A stretch of 11,925 bases of DNA from Clostridia bacterium. GTDB lineage: Bacteria; Bacillota; Clostridia; Christensenellales; UBA1242. The translations under genes and the position numbers were made by a program. The notes below the pieces were generated by a model. The model worked only from the letters and a program-made list of their open reading frames with translations, was not told where the DNA came from and made no database searches. The stretch lies in the NCBI GenBank assembly GCA_028702545.1, contig JAQVOQ010000030.1:1-11925 (forward strand), in the 5' to 3' direction. Each line of letters begins with the position of its first letter. Within the stretch, counting starts at the first letter, position 1. Below, in pieces: positions 1 to 6,793 of the stretch.

Positions 1-1
1 A

Positions 2-262
2 GAAACATTTACTAGAACAATAAATACTTCGCTTACTACTTTATTTACCATTACTGTTTTAGCTATTATAAGCGTACCAACAATTAGAGAGTTTGCTATT
101 CCTATCGTATTTGGTTTAATTGCAGGAACATATTCATCAATATTTATTACAACACCAATTTGGGCTATTGTAAACGATAAAACAAGACCAAAAAATAAAG
201 GTACAAAAACCTTGTCAAATGTAAAGGTAAAAACAGAAAAACAAGATATTTTACAAGTTTAG
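2..262 (+). CDS. secF: SecF, C-terminal fragment (5' end outside window)
   Basis: About 86 codons of an open frame enter from the left edge and end at TAG 260-262. The protein begins ETFTRTINTSLTT and continues through SVPTIREFAIPIVFGL and AGTYSSIFITTPIW. This matches the conserved last two membrane segments of SecF (R-x-IN-x-SLTT, then the G-x-x-x-GTYSSIF-x-x-P-W signature), followed by a short basic cytoplasmic tail rich in Lys and Thr. SecF works with SecD in the membrane to help SecYEG/SecA translocation, coupled to the proton motive force. Only the end is visible, so separate SecF and fused SecDF cannot be told apart. recJ follows 61 nt downstream, the usual neighbour order in Clostridia (family knowledge). 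Confidence 0.88.
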   Translation, partial: ETFTRTINTSLTTLFTITVLAIISVPTIREFAIPIVFGLIAGTYSSIFITTPIWAIVNDKTRPKNKGTKTLSNVKVKTEKQDILQV

Positions 263-269
263 TTTTATG

Positions 270-299
270 AGCCTTCCTAACATAGGGGGCTTATGTTTT
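270..299 (+). terminator. Weak candidate terminator after secF
   Basis: AGCCTTC at 270-276 can pair with GGGGGCT at 285-291, giving 7 bp including two G-U pairs and an 8-nt loop. A broken T-run (TTATGTTTT) follows. The hairpin lies between the secF stop and the recJ ribosome site. The interrupted U-tract suggests an attenuator or leaky terminator at best, and read-through into recJ is likely because no promoter is evident in the gap. Confidence 0.3.
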
Positions 300-323
300 A
301 AACTTGCGCTTAAAAGGAAAACA

Positions 324-2711
324 ATGAATATAGAAAAAAGACCAGAAAAATATTTAAATTTTAGAGCAATAAGAGAATTGAGCACTAAGTTTAACATAAG
401 CGAACCAATCGTTAAACTTATGTTTTTGCGTGGAGTTGATACTGAACAAAAAATCAATGCTTTTTTACACCCTAATTTAAACAATGTCTATGACCCATTT
501 TTACTTAAAGATATGCCGGCAGTCGTAAACAAAATTAATGAAGCTATAAAAAGCAAAAAACATATTTTAATTTTTGGTGACTATGATGTTGATGGCATGA
601 GTGCAACCAGCATTGTTTATCTTTATTTAAAAGAAAAAGGAGTTAGAGTAGATTATTTTTTACCTAATCGCTACATTGATGAATACGGCTTAACAACCGG
701 CGCATTAGATAAAATAAAAAACACTTTTAATCCCGACCTTATAATAACTGTGGACTGCGGAATAACAGCAATAGAAGAAGTAGAATATGCAAAAAGTTTA
801 GGTATGGATATTATAATAACCGACCACCACGAAGTGCCACAGTTTACTCCAAACTGCCTAATTATAAATCCTAAAATCAAAAATCAAGCTTATCCATTTA
901 ATGAATTGTGTGGTTCGGGTGTTGCATTAAAATTAGTGCAGGCTCTAAGCGGAATAGATGCATTTTTAGAGTTTTTAGACATTGCAGCAGTGGCAACTAT
1001 TGCGGATATTGTAGACTTAACCGATGAAAACAGGCTGATTGTGCAATTAGGTTTAGAAAAATTAAAAACCAAAACACGCGAAGGCTTTAAGATGTTATTT
1101 AAAGAACTTAAACTGAGCGAACAAACTTTAACTAGTGTTGATATTGCCTTTAAGGTTGCACCAAAAATCAATGCTGCTGGCAGAATGGGCGAAGCGGAAG
1201 TTGGCTTAGAATTGTTTTTAGAAAAAGACAGGCGAAAAATAGCAAATATAATTAAAAAATTGCTAGAATTAAATGTACTGAGGCAAGATTTGTGTCAAAA
1301 AGTTTATGATAGTGCAATAGCAAAACTAGGTCAAATTAATTTAACTTATGAAAAAGTTATAATATTATCTGACCCTTCGTGGGACGCAGGACTTTTAGGA
1401 ATTGTGGCGGCAAGGTTATGTGATGAGTTTAATAAGCCAACGATTTTGTTTTCACAAATAAATGGCAAGTTTAAAGGCTCTGCACGCAGTATTGACGGCA
1501 TAGACATCCACAAGGCGATAAGTTGTGTCAAAATCAACATTGACGCGTTTGGTGGGCATACAATGGCTGCAGGACTTACTGTTAGTGAGCAAAATTTTGA
1601 TGAGTTTAAAGAGCAGTTAATCGCTTGCTTTGATAAACTTTTTGATATAAGTTACTTTTATCCTAAAAAATATTACGACTTAAGTTTAAAACTTAGCGAT
1701 ATTACACTTGATTTTGTTAAACAATTAAATTTGTTAGCACCATTCGGGCATAAAAACGCTTTACCAATTTTTAATTTATATTTTAAATATTCAAAAAACG
1801 CTGTTATGGGAAAATTTCCTGAACATTTGACTATGTTTTTTAACAAAGAATTTAGTTTAATCAATTTTAATGGCGCAAATAACCTTTTAAACTATGAATA
1901 TTATAAAAATAAAAATGCTTTAATTGATGTTCAAATAAATAATTTTAGAGGCAAAGAAAGCATTAGAGGCATTATAAAAGCTGTTAATTTTAGCGATATC
2001 AATCTAAAAGCAACACCTTGTTTTATTAAAGGCAATTATTTGGAGCAATTAAGTTATGAAAAACTTGAAAAAACTCCAAATTATGAAATATATAAAACTG
2101 AAAATTTTGAAGCTTTTATTGAAGATGAATGTAAAAAACACCCACTAGGCAATTTAATAGTTTTTTCTCAAGTTTCAACTTATGAAAAATTCAAGCCTCT
2201 ACTGCAAAAATTATCTCTTCAAACGCATTTGTTTGAAGTGACAGACAAACTAGGCATTAATTCATCAATACTTGGCTTAAATAGTTTTACTAACTTAAAT
2301 AGTTTTAACAATATTATTTTTGCCGATGCTATTTTATCGGAAAACTATATATCACACTTAAATAATTCTACTGATGCAAAAATTTTTGTACCTAATATAG
2401 CATTTAACAAAAATTATTTTAAATTAAGTTTAAAAAGAGAAACTTTTGGTATTTACTTTAATGCTTTTAAACAAGCTGCAAAACAAAAAATTAATGCAAA
2501 TAACATATATTTTTACTTTAATTTTTTAAAAGACATCAACAAACACATCGCAAACTTTAACTATGCACAGTTTTTAGCTTGCCTAATAGTGTTTAAAGAG
2601 CTTAAAATAATAGAGGAACATAAAGACAATTATAGTTACACTCTAAAATTTAACAAAAATATACAATCTAGTTTAGAAAACTCTAATTTTTACCAAAAAC
2701 TTAAAGGCTAA
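324..2711 (+). CDS. recJ: Single-stranded-DNA-specific 5'-3' exonuclease RecJ
   Basis: A 795-residue cytoplasmic DHH-family nuclease that degrades ssDNA 5' to 3' in recombinational and mismatch repair. The DHH core shows DYDVDG at residues 86-91, VDCG at 143-146, DHH at 167-169, CGSGVALKL near 196-204, ADIVDL near 228 and AAGRMGEAEVG at 284-293. The DHHA1 region shows LLGIVAARL near 357-365 and FGGHTMAAG at 409-417. All metal-binding positions I can identify are present. The long, Lys/Asn-rich C-terminal part after about residue 560 is usual for Firmicutes RecJ, which run near 750-800 residues. I chose ATG 324 because AAAAGGAAA lies about 5 nt upstream; an in-frame ATG at 267 would add 19 residues, overlaps the 270-299 hairpin and lacks a ribosome site. 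The stop is 24 nt before the relA start. In many Clostridia apt lies between recJ and relA; here it is absent. Confidence 0.95.
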   Translation: MNIEKRPEKYLNFRAIRELSTKFNISEPIVKLMFLRGVDTEQKINAFLHPNLNNVYDPFLLKDMPAVVNKINEAIKSKKHILIFGDYDVDGMSATSIVYLYLKEKGVRVDYFLPNRYIDEYGLTTGALDKIKNTFNPDLIITVDCGITAIEEVEYAKSLGMDIIITDHHEVPQFTPNCLIINPKIKNQAYPFNELCGSGVALKLVQALSGIDAFLEFLDIAAVATIADIVDLTDENRLIVQLGLEKLKTKTREGFKMLFKELKLSEQTLTSVDIAFKVAPKINAAGRMGEAEVGLELFLEKDRRKIANIIKKLLELNVLRQDLCQKVYDSAIAKLGQINLTYEKVIILSDPSWDAGLLGIVAARLCDEFNKPTILFSQINGKFKGSARSIDGIDIHKAISCVKINIDAFGGHTMAAGLTVSEQNFDEFKEQLIACFDKLFDISYFYPKKYYDLSLKLSDITLDFVKQLNLLAPFGHKNALPIFNLYFKYSKNAVMGKFPEHLTMFFNKEFSLINFNGANNLLNYEYYKNKNALIDVQINNFRGKESIRGIIKAVNFSDINLKATPCFIKGNYLEQLSYEKLEKTPNYEIYKTENFEAFIEDECKKHPLGNLIVFSQVSTYEKFKPLLQKLSLQTHLFEVTDKLGINSSILGLNSFTNLNSFNNIIFADAILSENYISHLNNSTDAKIFVPNIAFNKNYFKLSLKRETFGIYFNAFKQAAKQKINANNIYFYFNFLKDINKHIANFNYAQFLACLIVFKELKIIEEHKDNYSYTLKFNKNIQSSLENSNFYQKLKG

Positions 2712-2735
2712 ACCTAACATGGGGAGGTATTTAGT

Positions 2736-4880
2736 TTGAAACAATTGCTTAAATCAATAAATAACCACTACGATAAACAACAAATTGAAAAATTTAAAAG
2801 CATATTTAATAATTTAACAGCCGCAAATGAGCTTAGCGAACAAAAAGAGCTGTTTACGGAAAGTTTTAAAGCGGGCACAAAAACTGCTCATATTTTATGT
2901 CAAGTTAAAATTGATATAGATAGTATTTTGGCTGCTCTTTGTTTGCCTATTATAAAAAATAAATTGGCGACAGCAGAAGAGTTGGGCTTAGACAAAAATA
3001 TTATAAAGTTAATTGATGATACTACCAGGTTTGACCAAATAACTTATGACGAAAATCAAGAAGACTCAACTAATTTAAGAGCAATGTTTGTAACTATGGT
3101 AAAAGATATTAGAACGCTAATTATCAAACTAGCCGATGTTACGACTACTGCAAAAAATCCTAAGCATTTAACAAAATTAGAATTAGACCATTTGCATAAG
3201 GAAATTAAAGATATTTATGCGCCTCTTGCTGCTAGACTTGGGCTTAGTTTTATTAAAAGCGAACTGCAGGATGAAAACTTTAAATATTTAGAGCCTGAAC
3301 AATATGATTATTTATCAAAAGAAGTTTTAAAAGACAACAAAGCGAGGCAAATTGCCCTTAACAAAACTATAAAACGCTTAACTAAGTTACTAAAAGACAA
3401 TAATATTGATGGCTATGTCTATGGCAGAATTAAGCATTTATCAAGCATTGATAAAAAAATGCACGGTAGAGCTGGCGGCAACTTACACAATGTTTTAGAC
3501 TTAACAGCAATTAGAGTTATCGTTCCAAATGTTCATAATTGTTACGCAATTTTAGGCGAGGTTCACACGCTTTATACGCCTATTGAAAATACATTTAGAG
3601 ATTATATAGGAAAACCAAAAGCAAACGGATATAAGTCGCTTCATACGACTGTTTTTATTGAAAATAAACAAATTGTAGAAATTCAAGTAAGAACGCAAGA
3701 AATGCACGACTTTGCTGAATATGGTGTTGCTGCGCACTGGTTATATAAGGAAACAAAGGCAAAGCAAAATGCTATTGACAAAAGGTTAACTTGGATTAGG
3801 CAAATTATAGAAAACGCCGAGTCGTTATCAACGAGCGAAATTATTGATGAATTGCAAACAGATGATTATGCTGGAGAAATTTATGTTCAAACTCCAAAAG
3901 GAAATATTATTGAACTTCCCTTTGGTTCAACAACCGTTGATTTTGCTTACAATGTACATAGTGAAGTGGGCAATAAATGCGTAGGCGCTAAGGTTAACGG
4001 CAAAATGGTGCCACTTTCTACCGTTTTAAATAATGGCGAAATTGTTGAAATAGTAACTTCTTCTAACGGCAAGGGTCCATCTAGAGACTGGCTTAAATTT
4101 GTTAAAAGCGTTTCGGCAAAAAGTAAAATCAACGCTTATTTTAAAAAAGAAAGGCGTGAGGATAATATAAAGCGTGGCAAGAGCATATTAGAGCAAGCGG
4201 CAAAAACTAAAAATATTCAAATTCACAAGTTGTTAGATGAATTAGATTTAAAAGATTTTTATGAAAGATACTCAGTAACAAATATTGAAGATATTTATGC
4301 AAGCGTAGGTCACGGAGCATTAACTGCAACTCAGGTTTTAACTAAGTTGTTGCGTATTGCTGATGAACAAAATTCTCTTATTAAAAAAGATGTTGTGGTA
4401 AAAACTCAAGTAGCGACTGAAAAAAGAGAGCCTAGAAGCGATGTTATTGTTATAAAAGGCTTAGACAATCTGCTAATTAGGTTTGCAAAATGTTGTACTC
4501 CAATTCCGGGCGATGAGATTATAGGTTATGTATCACGCGGTAGAGGCGCTACAATTCATAGAGCAAATTGTAAAACAGTGTCTCAACTAGAAGAAGAAAG
4601 ACTAATAAAAGCTGAGTGGGGCAATATTCAAAATGCTACTTATCAAGCCGAAATTAACATAATAGTTAAAAATGCATCTGGTGCACTCGCTGCTATTACG
4701 AACAAAATTGCAGAACTTAAAATAAATATCATAGCTGTTTCATCAAACAAAATATCAAATGATAGAAGTTTAATTAATCTAGCAGTAAATATCAATCAAA
4801 TAGAGAAACTAGCTGACCTTATAAATAAATTAAAAACGCTAAACAGCGTTATTGAAATTTATAGAACTAATGAAAATTAA
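2736..4880 (+). CDS. relA: RelA/SpoT-family (p)ppGpp synthetase with degenerate hydrolase domain
   Basis: A long RSH protein of 714 residues that makes the stringent-response alarmone (p)ppGpp from ATP and GDP/GTP. Domain order: HD-like region about 30-180, synthetase about 225-340 (VYGRIKHLSSI, LDLTAIRV, KANGYKSLHTTV, VEIQVRT, FAEYGVAAHW), TGS about 380-440 (GEIYVQTPKGNIIELP), a zinc-finger/RIS-type segment with FAKCCTPIPGD and HRANC near 582-611, and a C-terminal ACT domain about 637-712. The regulatory half is complete. The hydrolase half looks dead: the family HD and ED residues in LLHDVVEDT align with LCLPIIKNK (about 69-77), and LADRLHNMRT aligns with LADVTTTAKN. The synthetase RxKD/ExDD position reads TFRD (about 286-289). 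The start is TTG at 2736, with GGGGAGG at 2721-2727 and about 8 nt spacing. hemZ follows with a 9-nt gap, so cotranscription is likely. Confidence 0.9.
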   Translation: MKQLLKSINNHYDKQQIEKFKSIFNNLTAANELSEQKELFTESFKAGTKTAHILCQVKIDIDSILAALCLPIIKNKLATAEELGLDKNIIKLIDDTTRFDQITYDENQEDSTNLRAMFVTMVKDIRTLIIKLADVTTTAKNPKHLTKLELDHLHKEIKDIYAPLAARLGLSFIKSELQDENFKYLEPEQYDYLSKEVLKDNKARQIALNKTIKRLTKLLKDNNIDGYVYGRIKHLSSIDKKMHGRAGGNLHNVLDLTAIRVIVPNVHNCYAILGEVHTLYTPIENTFRDYIGKPKANGYKSLHTTVFIENKQIVEIQVRTQEMHDFAEYGVAAHWLYKETKAKQNAIDKRLTWIRQIIENAESLSTSEIIDELQTDDYAGEIYVQTPKGNIIELPFGSTTVDFAYNVHSEVGNKCVGAKVNGKMVPLSTVLNNGEIVEIVTSSNGKGPSRDWLKFVKSVSAKSKINAYFKKERREDNIKRGKSILEQAAKTKNIQIHKLLDELDLKDFYERYSVTNIEDIYASVGHGALTATQVLTKLLRIADEQNSLIKKDVVVKTQVATEKREPRSDVIVIKGLDNLLIRFAKCCTPIPGDEIIGYVSRGRGATIHRANCKTVSQLEEERLIKAEWGNIQNATYQAEINIIVKNASGALAAITNKIAELKINIIAVSSNKISNDRSLINLAVNINQIEKLADLINKLKTLNSVIEIYRTNEN

Positions 4881-4889
4881 AGGAGTATT

Positions 4890-6296
4890 ATGCAAATAAC
4901 TTCAAACTTAAAAGATTACGAAAAAGATTTACTTGAAATAGCACGGGTTTTTTATCCTAAAAATAGTAGCACCGAAGAGGATATTACTATTTTTCATAAT
5001 TACGAAAAACTAGAAAATGCTAGCATTAAAAACACTTACACGATTAGTATTAATGCTAAGCCTTTTGCTTATACTAGGTTAGATAATACAGACATTCAAA
5101 AAAATATTACTCTTCGTAAACTTTTACAACTTGGTTTGTATGAGGCTTTGAGTAAATATACTAAAAAATCAATGCCTTGGGGAAGTTTGGTAGGAATCCG
5201 TCCCGTTAAAATGGCGCAGGACTTGTTAAATGGCGGATACAATAGGCTAAGTTTGTTGAATCACTTGAAAAACTTTTATTATGTAAGTGAAAAGAAAGTT
5301 AAACTAATTAGCGAGATTATAAATAATCAAGGGCATATTATGAAAAATGATAAGTTGATAAATCTATATATTCACATTCCATTTTGTGTTAGTCGTTGCA
5401 GTTACTGTTCATTTATGTCGGCTCAAATAAATCAGTGCAAAAACTTGATTGAACCCTATGTAAATGCACTCATAGATGAAATTAAAAGCACAAAAGAACT
5501 AATTACAAAAAATAATTACATCGTAAAAAGCATTTATGTTGGTGGTGGCACTCCAACTTCACTAAGTACAGTTCAATTAGAGCGAATTTTGCAAGAATTA
5601 ACTTTTAATGTAAGTGAATTTACCGTAGAAGCAGGAAGAGCAGATACCATAACGCAAGAAAAATTAGAGATGTTTAAAAAATTAAGGGTTACTAGAATTA
5701 GTATTAATCCTCAAACTTTTAACAATGCAGTATTAAAGCGTGCTAATAGGCAACATTCTGTAGAAGAATTTTTAGCCGTTTATAAAATGGCAATTCCCTA
5801 TAACTTTATTGTTAATATGGACTTGATTGCAGGTTTAGAGGGCGAGACGCTAGCAAGTTTTAAAACTGGCATAGATACTATTTTGGAGTTAGCACCTAAT
5901 AACATAACTATCCACACACTAGCGCTAAAGCGAGCTAGCACATTAAACAAAAATAATGTTGATATTTTTAAAGCAAGTAAAGCCGAAAAAATGCTAGATT
6001 ATGCCTATAAAAAATTAAAAGAAAATGGCTATAAACCTTATTATATGTACAGACAAAAAAATATGCTAGAAAATCTAGAAAATATAGGTTTTAGTATAGG
6101 CAACACTAATTGCAGCTTCAATATAGACAGTATAGATGAATATGCGAGCATAATAGCATGTGGTGCTGGCGGTGTTAGCAAACGCATCTATTTGGCTAAC
6201 AATAAAAAAGAGCAAACCTTTAATGTTAAAGGCATAAAAGAGTATATTGAACGCCTTGAACAAATGAAAATAAGAAAAGAGGAGTTATTTGGTTAA
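4890..6296 (+). CDS. hemZ: HemZ-type radical SAM protein (coproporphyrinogen dehydrogenase-like)
   Basis: A 468-residue radical SAM enzyme of the HemN/HemZ group. The 4Fe-4S/SAM motif is IHIPFCVSRCSYCSF, with Cys 166, 170 and 173 in CxxxCxxC spacing. YVGGGTPTSL (217-225), VEAGRADTI (246-254) and RISINPQT (269-276) follow, as in HemN-like proteins. About 155 residues precede the radical SAM core (with WGSLVGIRPVK near 97-107), and YYMYRQKNMLENLENIGFS lies in the C-terminal part; both extensions are typical of clostridial HemZ. The family is annotated as oxygen-independent coproporphyrinogen III oxidation in heme synthesis. No other heme gene is present here, so the substrate is unproven; related proteins include other radical SAM functions. 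AAAGGAG at 4880-4886 overlaps the relA stop and lies 3 nt before ATG 4890. Position after relA agrees with the clostridial recJ-relA-hemZ order. Confidence 0.86.
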   Translation: MQITSNLKDYEKDLLEIARVFYPKNSSTEEDITIFHNYEKLENASIKNTYTISINAKPFAYTRLDNTDIQKNITLRKLLQLGLYEALSKYTKKSMPWGSLVGIRPVKMAQDLLNGGYNRLSLLNHLKNFYYVSEKKVKLISEIINNQGHIMKNDKLINLYIHIPFCVSRCSYCSFMSAQINQCKNLIEPYVNALIDEIKSTKELITKNNYIVKSIYVGGGTPTSLSTVQLERILQELTFNVSEFTVEAGRADTITQEKLEMFKKLRVTRISINPQTFNNAVLKRANRQHSVEEFLAVYKMAIPYNFIVNMDLIAGLEGETLASFKTGIDTILELAPNNITIHTLALKRASTLNKNNVDIFKASKAEKMLDYAYKKLKENGYKPYYMYRQKNMLENLENIGFSIGNTNCSFNIDSIDEYASIIACGAGGVSKRIYLANNKKEQTFNVKGIKEYIERLEQMKIRKEELFG

Positions 6297-6311
6297 AAGG
6301 CAAAAAAATTG

Positions 6312-6340
6312 TTTACAAAAATGGCTTATTATGCTATATT
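6312..6340 (+). promoter_or_regulatory. Sigma-A-type promoter of rpsO (extended -10)
   Basis: TTTACA at 6312-6317 and TATATT at 6335-6340 are separated by 17 nt, and the -10 is preceded by TGC at 6332-6334 (extended -10). The predicted transcript start is near 6347. This begins a new unit after hemZ and leaves about 78 nt of leader before the rpsO start codon. Confidence 0.75.
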
Positions 6341-6346
6341 AAATAC

Positions 6347-6424
6347 GACCTAAAGCGAGGTGACGGGCAAAACTCCATCCATCTACTTTGTTTTTGGCAT
6401 ATTAAGAAAAATATGGAGGAAATT
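6347..6424 (+). promoter_or_regulatory. rpsO 5' leader with Shine-Dalgarno complement (candidate S15 autoregulatory site)
   Basis: The leader is richer in G and C than its surroundings at 6347-6380. CTCCAT at 6373-6378 is a perfect complement of ATGGAG at 6413-6418, the core of the rpsO ribosome site, so folding could hide that site. A small stem, ACCT 6348-6351 with AGGT 6358-6361, lies upstream, and GGTG at 6359-6362 can instead pair (one G-U) with CATC at 6376-6379, which would compete with the sequestering helix. S15 is known to repress its own mRNA through structurally diverse leaders in several bacteria. Assigning that role here is inference from the pairing and position. Confidence 0.4.
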
Positions 6425-6679
6425 ATGGAACTTAAACAAGATACTATTGCAAAATTTCAAAGAGCTGAAGGCGACACAGGTTCACCAGAAGTTCAAATAG
6501 CATTACTTACTGCTAGAATTACCCATTTGACTGAGCACTTGAGAGCGAACAAACACGACAATCACTCAAGACGCGGTCTATTAAAAATGGTTAGCACACG
6601 TAAACGTTTGTTGAAATATCTAGAAAAAGTAGATATTGAAAAATTTAGAGAACTTAAACAAACTTTAGCTATTCGTTAG
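6425..6679 (+). CDS. rpsO: 30S ribosomal protein S15
   Basis: An 84-residue primary 16S rRNA-binding protein of the small-subunit platform. The family signatures GDTGSPEVQIALLT (16-29), LTEHLRANKHDNHSRRGLLKMV (34-55, including the rRNA-contacting HDNHSRRGLL) and the basic C-terminal helix are all clear. I chose ATG 6425 because GGAGG at 6415-6419 lies 5 nt upstream. An in-frame ATG at 6413 would give 88 residues, closer to the usual 87-89, but it sits inside that ribosome site and has no good site of its own. The gene is followed by a terminator and then pnp, the near-universal rpsO-pnp order. Confidence 0.96.
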   Translation: MELKQDTIAKFQRAEGDTGSPEVQIALLTARITHLTEHLRANKHDNHSRRGLLKMVSTRKRLLKYLEKVDIEKFRELKQTLAIR

Positions 6680-6691
6680 TCTTATTAATTA

Positions 6692-6719
6692 GGCGGAAAA
6701 AGAAATTTCCGTCTTTTTT
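6692..6719 (+). terminator. Rho-independent terminator after rpsO
   Basis: GGCGGAAA at 6692-6699 pairs with TTTCCGTC at 6706-6713 (8 bp, one G-U), with loop AAGAAA, followed by six T at 6714-6719. It lies 13 nt after the rpsO stop. pnp has no clear promoter of its own in the remaining gap, so it may depend on partial read-through. Confidence 0.75.
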
Positions 6720-6756
6720 CTTATGTAAATGAGCATAATAAAAGAAATAGAAAAAT

Positions 6757-6793
6757 AGGAGAAAAAAAGAAGAGGAAGGAGAGAGAAAAGAAA
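6757..6793 (+). promoter_or_regulatory. Polypurine pnp leader with stacked Shine-Dalgarno motifs
   Basis: An uninterrupted run of 37 purines reaches the pnp start codon. It contains AGGAG at 6757-6761 and AAGGAG at 6776-6781, the latter 11 nt before ATG 6793. The tract should be largely unstructured and offers several ribosome-pairing registers. Confidence 0.55.

Noticed and set aside
267..323. Upstream ATG at 267 as the recJ start
   Set aside because: It lacks a ribosome site and overlaps a hairpin; the added 19 residues are not RecJ-like, and ATG 324 has a well-placed purine-rich site.
6413..6424. ATG 6413 as the rpsO start
   Set aside because: It lies in the GGAGG region that serves ATG 6425 and has no good upstream site. 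The resulting length would be typical, so this is not fully excluded.
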